This document shows, in pieces, positions 1-12,700 of a stretch of DNA of 64,000 bases. The position numbers and the translations under genes were made by a program. Each line of letters starts with the position of its first letter. The stretch's first letter is position 1. Under the pieces are notes generated by a model. The model did not search any database. It was not told the origin of the DNA and worked only from the letters and a program-made list of their open reading frames with translations. The DNA is from Prostheceraeus crozeri (Eukaryota; Platyhelminthes; Polycladida; Euryleptidae): positions 124,001 through 188,000 of the forward strand of contig CAJQUW010006864.1 of the NCBI GenBank assembly GCA_907163375.1. Reading direction: 5' to 3'.

Positions 1-147
1 TGTCCTTTGTTTTCATATCTAGTCAGGTCATCATTAAGTTGCTATTGGTCCTATGCAACAATAGGCCTATTCCATAGCCCATCCCCTTTTTATTTTCAGT
101 CAATATGCTATTATGATACAGACATCGGTGTGAATTTTAAATTTATA

Positions 148-351
148 CTACACCTTTTCCATTCTATTTCAGATATTTCCATTTCAGACATTTCCAGATG
201 GATTTCAGATTACTCCAATTGAATTTCAGATATCTATGAGAGACTCAACTTTGAAGATATCTGAAATTCAATTAGAGAAATCTGAAATCCATCTGAAAAT
301 GTCTGAAATTCATTTTTGGAAATATCTGAAATAGAAATGGAAAAGGTGTAG
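148..351. repeat. Fold-back inverted repeat (MITE-like)
   Basis: The two ends are near-complementary: CTACACCTTTTCCAT at the left and ATGGAAAAGGTGTAG at the right. The interior is built of repeated TTTCAGATAT/ATATCTGAAA motifs, so the whole ~204 bp can fold on itself. No coding capacity is seen and no clear target duplication was found. It is probably a non-autonomous fold-back element. Confidence 0.7.
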
Positions 352-699
352 ACCATATATAATTTCCTTCCTTCTTACCGGAAGAGTTAACGAATGTTGA
401 TTGAAATTAATTGTAAAAAATAACAAAAAAGAAAATGAAATCACTTGGCTCTTTCTAATTAGGCCTATACATTCAAAACATGAAAATTAGCCAAGACAAT
501 ATATTCAGAATTAAAGCTAGGTTGATCGATCTACCCGGTGTAAGATGTTTTTAGGACACCACTTGTGCCATTTTGTTGACCCTTCTCGGGCCAGGGTTGC
601 ACGTTTCTGTTCGTGGCCCTTAACCCGTGCACAATTTTTTATTCATTAGTTCAAATTATTTCACTTTTTTTGACTTTTCTTTATGTTTGTCACATCTGA
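352..699. other. No gene seen
   Basis: AT-rich sequence with nothing supportable. It leads into the piggyBac relic, and any left terminal repeat of that relic would lie here but was not recognised. Confidence 0.5.
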
Positions 700-729
700 C
701 ACGTTGCGCTACGATCTCGTAAACCAGGT

Positions 730-1400
730 GTTTGCTTTGGTGGGAACTTTGCCCAGAGCCATGCCGGAAGTTCCACCGGACTTTCAAAGAAGTTCTCAAC
801 GTGAAGTTCCATCTTCGAGAAGACGTTTGGCTTCCATCTTGGTTTCACCGAAAGTCTAATGCTATATTCTTGCGTTCCGAAGAAAAGGAGAGCAGAATTA
901 TCTTAGTTTTTTCACGGCATCTTGATGCCTTCATCTCAGATGGAGGGCAGAGGAAACCTACATTGATTTTGGACTACAATTCAAAGAAGGGTGCTGTGGA
1001 CACCATCAACACTATCGAACACCTACAGTTGTAATCGTCAAACACGCAAATATCCCACAATTTTTTACAAACATGTTAAATGTGGCATGCTGGAACAGTT
1101 TCGTCATGTGGATAATAAATAATCCAGAATGGATTTCGCGGGAATCTTGTGAAACGCAAACTTTTCCTTGAAGAGTTGTCAGAAACGCTGAAGAAGCGTC
1201 ACATTGGCGGACGTTCCTTGAGCCGAAGACTCCTTAAGCTTCACGAACTAATGGAATAAAGTGGCGTGCAGCCTCCACAAGGTGATGACCATTTGCCTGC
1301 TGCCGGCGTACATCGAACTGATCGGGGTCACGTGTGAAAAGCGTCACCAAGTTCGAGGAGCTTGTGTGCAACGATAACTCCAACAAAGTATCTCTTTGTT
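730..1400 (+). pseudogene. piggyBac-type transposase relic (C-terminal half)
   Basis: Three reading frames together show the order of a piggyBac (DDE) transposase C-terminal half. An ALVGT..PEVPPDF segment near 738-785 matches the usual GT-RKN--E-P stretch. KPTLILDYNSKKGAVDTI at ~955-1010 matches the family K-P-x-I-x-YN-x-x-KGGVD block. SCNRQTR follows at ~1035, then a W-N-S-F-V segment (~1090) and a KRKLFLEEL segment (~1150) typical of the region before the Cys-rich tail. Frameshifts separate these blocks, so it is inactive. No terminal repeats or TTAA sites were located. The assignment rests on motif order alone. Confidence 0.75.
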
Positions 1401-1576
1401 TGTATGTACATGTAAATTTTGAACTACGGTCTGTTCGTTTTTTGTTCTACATAACACTATAATGTCACATTTTGATGAAGTGACGTCTTTGGCTATTTCG
1501 CATACATACCCGAGACATTACAGAATATATGATCTTTTTAAGGGCGTGGTATAGAAGGGTTAAAGGGCCAAAACTT

Positions 1577-1680
1577 TTTCCACGTTGAAAGTTGTGTTTT
1601 TATACTTTTATTTGCTTTTCTAGTAGTTGTAGCTACCAGAAAAGCAAATAAGAGCACTAAAGCACCATTTTCAACGCAGA
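1577..1680. repeat. Short hairpin inside non-coding sequence
   Basis: A perfect 13-bp stem, TATTTGCTTTTCT (1609-1621) with AGAAAAGCAAATA (1638-1650), lies inside a weaker longer inverted repeat whose outer parts contain GTTGAAA and TTTTCAAC. It may be a MITE remnant. Confidence 0.45.
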
Positions 1681-3394
1681 AAAATATTGAAGGGCCCCGA
1701 CCAGAAACTTCGGCCCTGGCCGGAGAAGGGACAACAGTTATGACCCACATGGGCTCTAAAAGCATTATGCCCCAGGTAGTTTTTATTAATGCAATTTTCA
1801 CACTTCTATTTATGGATGAAAGGATCTTGCGAGACAACACGTAAATAGCAATAATCTCAATACGAGGGATTTAGCTCAATGACTATGAACTGCTCACAAT
1901 CCAAAATCCACAAATTGCAGCGACTGCTTCTCAGGTAGACGAAAGCAATAAATGATGCCTAAGTATGACTGGTTCCTGCTTTCTACCTCAACTCTAACAT
2001 CTATAAGAACAAGAGCCAAAACATATTCCCTTATTTTTCAAAAATATTTAATGCAGCAAACTTCGTCCGATTCTCAAAAATGTAAAGAGAATAAAAGTGC
2101 TACCCATTCACAAGATCTCAAGTGGGATCAGAAATTCGATGAAAAATAGTAAAAGTTTATATCAGGAGTAGAGTTAATTGAATTAAGCAGACAAAATGTG
2201 TGATACTGAATAAACACCGTGAAAATCAACCAAAAGTAGATTTGCAATCACCATATCAGCGATGACCTGCAACGAAAAATGTACGCATTTAATTATCATT
2301 ACATGACGCAGTGTCACAATCAACAAAAATGCGAAGACCCATGCTGAAAAGATAATAAGCCGAAGGTTAACATTATATACATGCACCATTTGAGACGCAA
2401 TAAACAAATTAAGCAAAATTTCGGTGGGCATTCATTATTCATTCATTTAGCACACTACTGACATACCGTCTTAACTCGTGCGCCTGCAATAGTTAATAAA
2501 TGCTGCTCTTCGCAAACACATTGCAAATAGAACAATTAAAACGTGGGGCGTATATTCAGTTGAGAAATGAGAACAATCCTGAATAGCTGCTACTTCATCT
2601 ATTATCAGGAATCATCAGCAGGCCTAGTTCACATCATCCAATATCAACACAACTCCGTATTCAAACTTTCAGTAATATCCGGGTGAATTAGAAATTCGCA
2701 ATTAGCGCATTAAGTGAAATTTCGGTGTGTGTTCATTAAATACTACTTTTAGCACATTACTGACGTCGTCTTAGTTATCGCACATGTAATGATTGACAAA
2801 CGTTGCGTTTTTGCGAATGCACTGTTGATGGAATGATTAAATATTGGGTTGCATCCTCAGTTGAAAAGTGGGAGTAGGCCTGAATAGCTCCCATAATTGT
2901 CGATTGATTTATTGCATTTTGAATGAATCACCATCAGAACATCGAGCAACAAACAAGCATTTAGATTTATGCAGATTCAAATGATCAGCGAGTGAACACA
3001 GTTAAGGACCGCTTAAGTTAAAGGTAAAATAATAGAACGAAGAGGTAAGTATACATTTACAGAGCAAATTACTGTGTAAGTACATTACAAAAATATGTTG
3101 AGTAACTCGCTCCTTCAGTAAAATGACAGAAAGGAAAGCAGGATTGGCAGAAGGGAGGAGGTATTTAAATTTATGTCGTTACAAAGCGGACTGATAAATC
3201 TGAAAACTACTTTGCCAATAAGTAAGTTCAGCAGCAGACGTATAGCGAGCTTATGACATCTCACAGAAGAACTTCAATTTTCTAACCTATCATTTTGAAT
3301 TCATTCTTCGCATGACAATATTAGGCGATGTTAGAATAATTGCATGAAGTGCAAAGAGATTCAATCATAAGTAATTTATTCAACATAATGCATC
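1681..3394. other. No gene seen
   Basis: AT-rich intergenic DNA. Short open frames lack codon structure or recognisable motifs. Two similar stretches around 2,400-2,560 and 2,700-2,850 (both with TTTCGGTG..CATT followed by AGCACA.TACTGAC) suggest an old, diverged direct duplication. Confidence 0.4.
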
Positions 3395-5571
3395 TTAACA
3401 CTAGAATGCCCAAAATTTCGGAACCGCTTACATGCCCAACTGCGGTCATTTTGACCGCAATTATTTCTTATTGGGTAATGTATGATTATTGCTTTTTTTT
3501 CAATTGCTGCTTTAGATGAATAAATCAAAGATCACTATTTCCCATGACAAAATTTATATTCAAAACTTGAAATTCAAGTTTTTAAAGATATAATGGAGAA
3601 TGCATGTACATGTATATAGAGCAATATCCAAGAAATGTTAAAATGCGTGTCATTTAAGTGTCACACGTCTTACAAATCCACACCTTTGATGATGCACATG
3701 TTCCACAGACAGTTTTCCTGCATACGTTGCACAGCATACATGATTTACTTCTACACTGATGGCATTGCTTCTTTTCTGAGTGAGGGTTGCTGCAAATTGG
3801 AGTGCTTGGAGATACATTACATTGTATGGCTAATTGGACAAAAATCTTCACTCATGCTTTGCAAACAGGTTCAGCGACTGATATGACTGCCATTTATAAG
3901 TCTGTAAATAATCCGTGGATTTATTGCTGCCAAATCAAATAATTTGAGTAACACTGCTTTAGCGTCATCTTCACGTTCCACAGTCGAATACAGATTTGCC
4001 ATCTAATCCAGGGAGTCCACTCCTCCCTTTGCTTGATTGTAGTACAAAATTGTCTCAGGTTTGCGTTTGCTAGTATCACTGACCGAAAACTTGCAGAAAA
4101 CGTAATACTGGAACAGTTTTATTCTTCTTTGCTTTATATGTGGTGAGGATCACAGCAGAATCCGACTTATAAAGAAGTGTGGTGTACAATTCCTTAGTTT
4201 TTCATGCTATCTGCGTACTCAACTCTATTGTGTCTTACTGTTTCAACACAGCTGATCGACTGCTTCAGCAAATCATTGTAGAGACGAAGGGGCATGAAGA
4301 AATTTTCTAGGGTTACATTGTAGCCCTTGCCTTCGAGTCCGTGAAGTAATTTCAGCGTCACATGCTGACCTAGCTGCATGCCAGCAGGTATAATGTCATC
4401 TTTTCCCAGGCATTGATCAAATATTTTGTTTTGACATCGTTGAGGAGCCAAAATTGAATGCCAAACTTCAACAAATTCAATGTCAGGTTTATTTCCAAAC
4501 AATCCCTCTTTATGAGACCATAACTGATGCCGCGGAATGTTTCTAAATCTAAGAAGTCCTCTCAAATAGCAAAGTCTGCTATATCGACTGTAAGCAAATT
4601 CTCTACCGAGTTATTTATGAAATTAATCAGCGAAAAAATTGGAGAGTCGGTCATTGCTATAAGAAACTTGCATCTCATAATTATCGATTCGATTACAGGT
4701 GAGTTACTTGATAACTTCATTTCTATCTGATTAAATGCATGCTATCTGTATATATGTTCTTGCATTATATTTTGACCGGCTCTCCAAAACCTAGTAATGA
4801 AACTTATAAATACATTGAGTGTTATATGATGACGACATAAAATGAGACATAATCCAGGAAAAGATGCAAAATCATGACTAAAACTTATTCATTCACAAGA
4901 ATATTAAGACGTGAGATAATGTTAATATTATTGAGCATACATGTATTTCAATTCCAGATTATTCATGATAAATTCTGACATTACTGACATATGATTTGCG
5001 TAATGATTTACGCATGGCCCTTTCTTCCGATCTGCATTATCATTAATCTTACTTGTACGTCTGATCCTCCGTCTCTCATTCATTGTATATAGCCATTTTA
5101 TCATTTTATCACTCATCACATATTTGTATTACGTTTTTCAATTTGGAAATAAACGTTTTGAATTTTGACTCATATAGGCTATGTACTGTATGTTATTTAT
5201 GACGTATAGTGTCATTTCGTATTTGCAACTTACAAAACAAAATAACACAGTTTTCATAGATTTCATATTGCATAGGCGAAATATTATGATTATGAGATGA
5301 TAATTCAATATATTATATATTTCTTGATGATGCATACCGCCTTTAATATATTTGCGGTTAAAATGACGTTGCATTTGACCGCAATGGCATTGCCCCCCTT
5401 CCAGCAAGCCATTTGTAAACCATTGAATTTACATAAACGATCGCTACATCAGTGTAAGCTTGGTAAAAATTGACTTAAGTCAGAAAATGTTAGGGCGGTT
5501 TGATTATTTATCTGATCGTGAGAGATGTGCTAATCTAATTAAAAATGACCGCTTGGGCAGTCTAGTGCTAA
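3395..5571 (-). mobile_element. piggyBac element, degraded, with TTAA-type target site
   Basis: The left end reads TTAA then CACTAGAATGCCCAA; the right end reads TTGGGCAGTCTAGTG then CTAA, a one-base decay of the TTAA duplication. The 15-bp termini are inverted repeats with one mismatch. Both ends continue into similar sub-terminal text containing a GACCGC motif. The 2.17-kb span is typical for an autonomous piggyBac. The enclosed minus-strand frames are transposase pieces, described separately. Confidence 0.85.
3654..4565 (-). pseudogene. piggyBac transposase, broken
   Basis: Reading the minus strand from 4565: an LGQHVTLKLL..GKGYNVT-ENFF block, the part of the catalytic core carrying the second conserved acidic position, then SCVETVRHNR. 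Around 4,060-4,000 a KPETILYYNQAKGGVDSLD block follows. At 3,851-3,654 comes a Cys-rich tail (C-x2-C, C-x2-C-x2-C, C-x2-C) of the zinc-binding type that ends many piggyBac transposases. Frames change between these blocks, a stop follows the GGVD block, and the N-terminal third is unrecognisable. The protein is dead but the family call is solid. Confidence 0.85.
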
Positions 5572-6290
5572 GGATCAAATCACTGTCTTTCAAAATTCCA
5601 ATGGTACATGACATGTGGATGACTTACTAATACATCAATTAACCCAGAATGATTAGCAAATGGGATTTAATTAACCACCGTTCATCATATGCATTAAAAA
5701 AAGTTGAACTTCATTCAGTATTAAGAGGCATGCTTCATCAATCTGTAATTTTGCTTTTCTGTCTACTATAGGCGACAGCGCTTAGTTCACTCAAATGTAG
5801 CTGAATCACATTCGAATCGCCGCAAATCAGGCAATATCAACCATCTTGACTAGGCTTGACATCTACTTTAATTCCTGGTTTTCTATCCCGCACACTATTA
5901 ATCCACTGAATATATAATTTTTTGACCATCACTTTCTAAGGGGTTTAATTATTTTCGCAATTTAAAGAGTATTATTTCAAATGACTTTGAAATGCTTTAG
6001 AGTTGGTCCAGCCGCAATTGACTCTCGACAAAAATTTTGTAGAGTAGTTTTCCATTTGACTTTAACACTTCGGAATATTGTTACGTTCAGCGGCTTTAGC
6101 AGATGCATGGATTTTGGAAGAAAATAAATTTGCCATTTCAATCACTTCAGCAAAAATATGCTGCAAAGTCGTCTCAAATTGTCCATGTAGACCAAAAATT
6201 GCAAATAATGTGATATCGTACGAAACTAATATAGAAAAGTGTCTACGTCGAACAAATCGTTATATGTATGTCTTTATTTCCGAAAATTAC
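5572..6290. other. Spacer, no gene
   Basis: AT-rich flank between the piggyBac element and the 3' end of the minus-strand LINE. No motif seen. Confidence 0.4.
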
Positions 6291-7411
6291 AGCAGGGCTG
6301 ATAGTTTTACAATAAAAAAGGCACATGTACAATCATAAAAATTTCACTGCACAAGGTAAAAAAGATCTACGATATCGCTCAGTTCTTGTCCGTATTGTCG
6401 TTGTGGTCCGTCGTAACTCCTCGAATATTCGCTCTTCTGAGGAATCTTCTGCTTCAGGTCACTGGAGAGATTCAGCATTGCTTTCCGGCACAATAGCTCT
6501 CGTCTGTCACACAGTTTTTGCAGCTTACAGACTTCAAGTATATTTTCATAATTATAGCTATGGTCTTGGTAGCGTATCCCACATATCATTTTCAAAGCTC
6601 GTTTTTGAACTCCTTCCAACAGGTCTGAACACTTCTTGGAAAGTCCGTATTGCCAAACAGGGGCAGCATACTCTAGCAAGCTTCGGATCGACGCACAGTA
6701 GAAATGAACAAGGTCAATTTGAGAAAATCTTGCTCTTTTCATCTGAACAAGGAAATAGATTCGCTTGTTAGCTTTCTTCACGAGATCTTCAACATGTTTG
6801 TTCCAAGTTAGGTTGTTGCTTATTGTTACACCAAGGAGCTTTATACTAGAGGCTGCAGTTATTTGGTCGCCATTTACAGATAAAGCTTCCCACTCCGGCT
6901 CCGATTTATTAAAGGAGATTCTCATTTCTTGCGTTTTTATAGGATTCAATTTCATTTTGTGCTCAATTGCCCAATCATTAATTAAATGTAGTTTGGAGTT
7001 GATACGACTCTCTTGTACGCAGTTGATTGTCTCCATAATAGTGCAATCATCCATATATTTGACATCCGCAATCAGTTCGTTTACCAATACAATAAATCCC
7101 ACGGGCCCAAATTTAGTTCCTTGTGGGACTCCAGTTGTGATTTGTTGCCAGCTGGTGTACGATCCACGATACTTCACTCTCTGGTATCGAGAAGTAAGAA
7201 ATCTCGATTCCCATCTACATAACCATGTTGGCACGTCAAGACTCAGCAATTTTCTGAATAAGATGGTATGATCAATTCTTTCAAAGACTTTATGAAAGTC
7301 AATTGTAACTAATCTTGATATCTTGCCCTCATCAGAGCCACTGATTAAAGTGTCTATTAGCAGCAGCAATGCGTCGACACTAGAGCATGCCTTTCCAGCT
7401 CCAAATTGTAC
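6290..7411 (-). mobile_element. CR1/L2-type LINE, 3' part (reverse transcriptase)
   Basis: This is the 3' half of a LINE whose 5' half lies at 15,003-17,150. The minus-strand frame runs from 7411 to the stop near 6344. It holds reverse-transcriptase motifs: VTIDFHKVFERIDH (catalytic-region Asp), GVPQGTKFGP, and VKYMDD with the catalytic Asp pair. Downstream come IKLLGVTISNNLTWNKHV and the thumb-like LLEYAAPVW..GVQKRALK block. After the stop, a short 3' region contains AATAAA (~6,275). Removing the 7.6-kb insert and one GTAC keeps it in frame with the upstream half. The exact clade within the jockey/CR1/L2 group is not settled. Confidence 0.9.
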
Positions 7412-7967
7412 GTGTGTGAAGTTAGCCGTACCAATATCCGTACCACATCGAAAATTGCATGTGCCAATCTCGAGAACAGCATTTACACATAATTTTAGAG
7501 TGTGCCAGCTTGTGCCACCAATAATTTTTCAAAATAATGCTGCAGTTTGCGAGAAATCGTCCATCAAAACTTCGAGGTGGTACGGATGTGAAGCTAGCCG
7601 TACCAATTTACAGAAAAAATCTTAAATCGCATCTTCATGAATTTTCATCCACGTGGACGTCTAAAATAACACGTCTAAAGCATGTGCCACCCACCACTTT
7701 GCCAAAATTCACAATAGTTACTGAGAAAATGGACAAAATGACCTCAAAGTGGTACGGATGTGAAGCTAGCCGCACAAATGCGGATTTTCCTCCGCAGCCA
7801 CGACCACAGCCCATCCGTACCACTTGTGAAAATCGCGTGTGCCACTCGAATCAACCCACCGAATACACTTATTGGGAGTGTGCCAGCTTGTGCCACCCCT
7901 CAGACGGCCCCAACTGTGCGTAGAATGCGCACAAATGCGGATTTTCCTCCGCAGCCACGACCACAGC
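7412..7967 (+). repeat. Left TIR of the 7.6-kb element
   Basis: It mirrors 14,447-15,002 with few differences. A sub-repeat starting GCACAAATGCGGATTTTCCT recurs at ~7,775 and ~7,932, so the left arm extends as a direct duplication to ~8,025. The many short open frames here, on both strands, are by-products of these repeats and not genes. Confidence 0.9.
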
Positions 7968-8472
7968 CCATCCGTACCACTTGTGAAAATCGCGTATGCC
8001 ACTCGAATCAACCCAACGAATACCAGAAATTCTGAATCCACCAGAAATGTCAATGGTTTTACAAGAAATTGTAGTAGTTGTATTTAAATAGCGATAATTC
8101 AAAATTGGACATATTTCATTCACGTGATCATTATGTTGTTTTTATCCTGCAAAAACATACAACGAACTTGGTATCATTGGATAGAGAATTGTTCACTCTA
8201 TCAGGAAATATCAACGCCTTTTCAGAAAATGCTGAGACAATGTCGGAAACTACAGATTGATGTATTTTGTGCAATAATGTCTCTGTCACAAATTCCTTCT
8301 AAATTTATGTTAGATTTTGTTTAAACACTGCACGCATTTCTAAACGTACCAGCTGGACGTGGAATTTTGTGGTCTGCCGCTATTAACGAAGCTGTCAGCC
8401 TTTATCTACGCACACGGCATGTTTCAAGGCAGCAGGGAAAGTAAGTAGATTTTATTTCAAAAAAGTTATCAG

Positions 8473-8793
8473 TTCAATCTTGCAAATTTTTACCGATACG
8501 ACGACCTGTTCACGTAAAAAGGATTTTCAAATTACATCTTACATAAAAATCAAAATATCAATGTCTGATAAGTTGAACATTTATCTTTGTTATTGAGGCT
8601 TGGTTTCATAGATTTTATTAATATGGCCTCTCTGAAACGTAGGTTAATGCTGTTTGTATCAAACGCTATGATTTTGACTGTAAACGGGAAAGCTATGTTA
8701 GGAGAGCAACTTAGGTGATGTTTGAGTACACTTGAGTCTTTGTTTGTGGCATGTTCTTTAATGCGTGTATGGAGTGAACGGACTGTACTCCCG
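8473..8793 (-). repeat. Inverted 3' copy of the Penelope-like fragment
   Basis: This is an inverted copy of 9,438-9,758, position by position (coordinate sum 18,231), and covers the end of the GIY-YIG coding region and the 3' flank. Partial inverted copies next to the main copy are a known habit of Penelope-like elements. Confidence 0.85.
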
Positions 8794-8853
8794 TAAAGTT
8801 TATGTTAGGATGAATTGAAGAATGAAGGACGCTATGAATGCCCTTCATCCTAA

Positions 8854-9681
8854 CACTTTTCCATAGAGCATCCCACTGATGAGAATTGCCTTCCATTACT
8901 TGATTTCACAATAACAATCAAAAATGGGGAAGTAACTTATAATTATTACCAAAAATCAGATAAAAAATTCCTCTTCATAAATTGCAAGTCTGCGTTACCA
9001 ATTCAGCAGAAAATCAATATCATCAAAAATGAAAAGCACAGAAGAATTCAAAGGTGTTCGACACAAAATAATAAGAATGAATGCTTAAGTGAATTTGATA
9101 AGATACTAACTTTAAATGATTATCCTGAGCATTTTTCTAAAAATTTGAAAAGCGTCCATAATCTACCCCCGTTAAGAACGAAAGCAAAATACTTCTTTTA
9201 TTTGCAAATTCCTTTCATATCTGATTGCTTCGATAACAAGGTGTTAAGAATTTTTCGTAATCTTGACTTACCTGTGCGCGTATCTCATCAGTCGTACACG
9301 CTACGAATGGCTTTGAGAAAATCACATTCCAAACATAAGTGTAAATTGAATCAGTGCGTTATTGCTAACAGCAACATCTGTTTGAGAGCTATGGTAGTGT
9401 ATGAAATAACATGCAAAACGTGTAAAAGTAATTATATCGGGAGTACAGTCCGTTCACTCCATACACACATTAAAGAACATGCCACAAACAAAGACTCAAG
9501 TGTACTCAAACATCACCTAAGTTGCTCTCCTAACATAGCTTTCCCGTTTACAGTCAAAATCATAGCGTTTGATACAAACAGCATTAACCTACGTTTCAGA
9601 GAGGCCATATTAATAAAATCTATGAAACCAAGCCTCAATAACAAAGATGAATGTTCAACTTATCAGACATTGATATTTTGA
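8854..9681 (+). pseudogene. Penelope-like element fragment: RT end plus GIY-YIG endonuclease
   Basis: The frame is open from 8854 (an in-frame stop lies at 8851) to 9681, about 275 codons with no initiator at the left, so it is 5'-truncated. The first part reads like the last reverse-transcriptase region of Penelope-like elements (PTDEN-LPLLDFTI, then ALPIQQKINIIKNEKHRRIQ). After ~residue 170 comes a Cys-containing linker and a GIY-YIG nuclease: VYEITCKTC..NYIGST, HIKEH, and a late Glu in REAILIK. Penelope retroelements usually carry this domain at the C-terminus. It was probably retroposed into the 7.6-kb element. Confidence 0.8.
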
Positions 9682-9759
9682 TTTTTATGTAAGATGTAAT
9701 TTGAAAATCCTTTTTACGTGAACAGGTCGTCGTATCGGTGAAAATTTGCAAGATTGAAT

Positions 9760-12700
9760 AATAATACAGCAGCTTGGCTAACTGATAACTTTTTTGATTT
9801 AATTTAAATATGCTGCTTAAAGAAAATTATATCTCAGCTTTTATTTCATTGCAATGAATGTTCAGTCTTATTGCAGGAAGTTAGATCAGTGGAATCGGCT
9901 TGCAGACTGATGGACGGAGCTTATGATTGATTGGCTTAGTTAGGAGCAACCCTATATAGATAACTAAAGAATAAAAGGGTGATTATAAAGAATAAAGGTA
10001 CTGTGTATATACAGCAGATGAATAATAAGCAATGAATAAGCAGATGTTGGTGGAATGGCTATGGCTACTGCATAGGTTGAGTCGGCAAATATTTGGTCTC
10101 GCATCTATTACATCCGCTATCTGGTGCAGCAATCTTCCATTTTTGTTGTCGTGTCTAGCTGCTCAGAAATTTCTGACTCCAAATCCCTCAATGAAATAAA
10201 TGTGTGTCTTGATTTGTTTATTTGTCTTGCTTCATCTTTCTTCGTCCTGCTTTGCATCCTACAGGCACGCGTGAACAGGGGACTAGGAAGGCTCAGCCCG
10301 CCTGCCTAATCTTTAGCCAGACACATTGATCTCGGACTTTTGATTGCACATGAATGATATAGAACTACATATAGATAAGTTGGCAGTGGATTTCAATGCA
10401 ACTATCGCATGCACTTATCTAAGTCATGAATACCCTTAGAGTGTTCAAATTGTCATGATTCCATCAAATTTTAGGAAATCCAATCCACATGTCAGACTCT
10501 TTTTGTATGCATCAGATATTGTGATCGATTTCTACCACCATGACAATTAGATAATTAGATTCTAAGAACATCTCCACGACAACTTCGGAAGCCGGGTCGA
10601 CCAGAGAAATTCGACTTGTGCCTCGAAACAACCCTCAGATACATGGCTACTAAGACAGAGATTCGAACAATCAGGCATGATGATTGCAGCAATCCTCGAA
10701 GCCTAGTTCGTCAATACAAGAGGCTTCGGTTCTCTTTTGAAATAATATCTCCTGTGATGAGTTTCAGCGATGGAGCTGCGATTATATTAAACACTTCTAA
10801 AATCATTCTTTACATTTGGAATGTCTAGGGAAATCGGTTACAAAGTAAAAAGTTATAGCATGATGCTGTGTATATCAGTGATGAAACTGGTTCAAAGGCA
10901 CCATTCGGTGACCCACTCAATGACTCGGGTTCTTTTTGGGTTCTTATGCTTTTGTTGTCATAGAGCAAGCTTGTAGCTCAATTGTGGTCGAAGTGAATAA
11001 TCCGTTAGCCTGTACTAAGTCTATCACTGGGCGACTGGAGATGCAATTAGTCATTGTTCAATGGCGAATGACAAGTAAGGATTTAGTGCAAGTCGCTTGG
11101 ATTATCACTAGCCGACACAGCTCTGAAAGAGGCGCCATGAGGCTATGATGTAAATTCACTGATAATTTTTCAGGAAACAAGTAATTATTAAGGGAGTGAT
11201 TTTCCAATATTTAGTAGTTTTTAGTAGTATGTAGTCCCATTTTTTCGATGGGGCACTGTCAGAGGCTCGATGTGACCTGATCTGTAATATAGTTGGTGCG
11301 GGACATGTTCAAATTAATTTCACTTCCCCTGAAGAAACTGCGTTGCTCGTGATAGGCATTGCAAATTGTTACAGCCACAAAAATAATGAATGACAGCATT
11401 AGTAGCTAAGTAGTTGTAAAACGCCTTCAATTTCAGGCAAATGACATGATATACAATGATAATGACCTTAATACTTATATATTACAAAATAAATTCGAGA
11501 AGCATGGCATAATTACATGTAAGTGCAGATGCTTTACGCCAATTGTGATCGTTGCTATAAACTTACATGCGCAATTAAAGATTGGACATAAGTGAGCATG
11601 TTTGATATGCATATATCATATTTGAGTGCTTGATGCATAGGCCCTATGTCAATTTGACGTTTTTTGCATCAACTATCTTCAACTTCATCAATAATAATTT
11701 TAGTGCAGTTCATCGGTCTCATTTGATAGTGATATTTCATCTCTTTACATTTTTATAGAGAGCTTTAGTTGCCTCACACTTGCTTTGCTGCCATTGCTTG
11801 AAACGCAACTTCTTTTCTTTGTCAGCGCTTTCCACTTCCGAATTCCACCATCAGGTCTCTTATGCCTGCCCAGCCTTTGCTGCGACCACACTCTTTTTCA
11901 GCACTGTGTATCCAAGCTGTCTTCATCCTGTTCCACTCCAAGTCTAATGTATTTTGGTCTGCAATATGTCCTTCATGGTTCATAACCTCCTCGTTAAAGT
12001 GCATGGTTAAAGTACAACTCCACAATGAACTCAGAATGCCAACGCATGACAATGTGCCATATATTTACATCGTGCTGAAAACGAAAGATAAAACGTCTAG
12101 AAGGCTATTCTTTTTATTATCTACTTTGATCACTGCATGATGACGATTGACGCTGTTGGAGATTCGTGCGCAACATTTTTTGCTTCATCTCTGAAATATA
12201 AAAGATTAATTGGATTGAATGATAAATTGATTATAATATTTATTTATTTCGTGTTTCCATGATTGCATGTATTCATTGACTAAGGAGACATCGAAACCTT
12301 GCTCTATAATTCATCCAGGGTAGTTTGATTGATTTGCTTAAGTATCTGGATGTGTATTATAAATGGCTGCTGGGATGATTTTCATCATCGTATGAGAATG
12401 TATAAATTCTTGATCAAATATCAGCATACCGATAGTGAGAAACCAAGGAAATCGTTATTCGCACGCATAAATTCTTGCGAATAACGGATTAGCAATAAAA
12501 TTACTATTCAGACGAATTTTTGCGTCGGAATAACCGCGCCACAGTGGCCTGGTAAGGAGCAGGAATCTGAGACAAAACTATTTACAACCCATGAATGCGC
12601 CAATGGATCAGGAACGTGATCATTTTCATTTTCTATGTAAGACACAGTCAACAATGACCCAATTTTATTTCGCAGAAAATACGTGATCTAGCTAGACGTG

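Noticed and set aside
6078..7271. Plus-strand open frames over the minus-strand LINE
   Set aside because: Shadows of the reverse-transcriptase gene on the other strand.
7537..8123. Several overlapping open frames on both strands with repeated CRTNPP/WVDSSGTRDFHKW-like text
   Set aside because: They fall in the TIR and its internal duplication, appear in mirrored form at 14.4-15.0 kb, and show no conserved domain.
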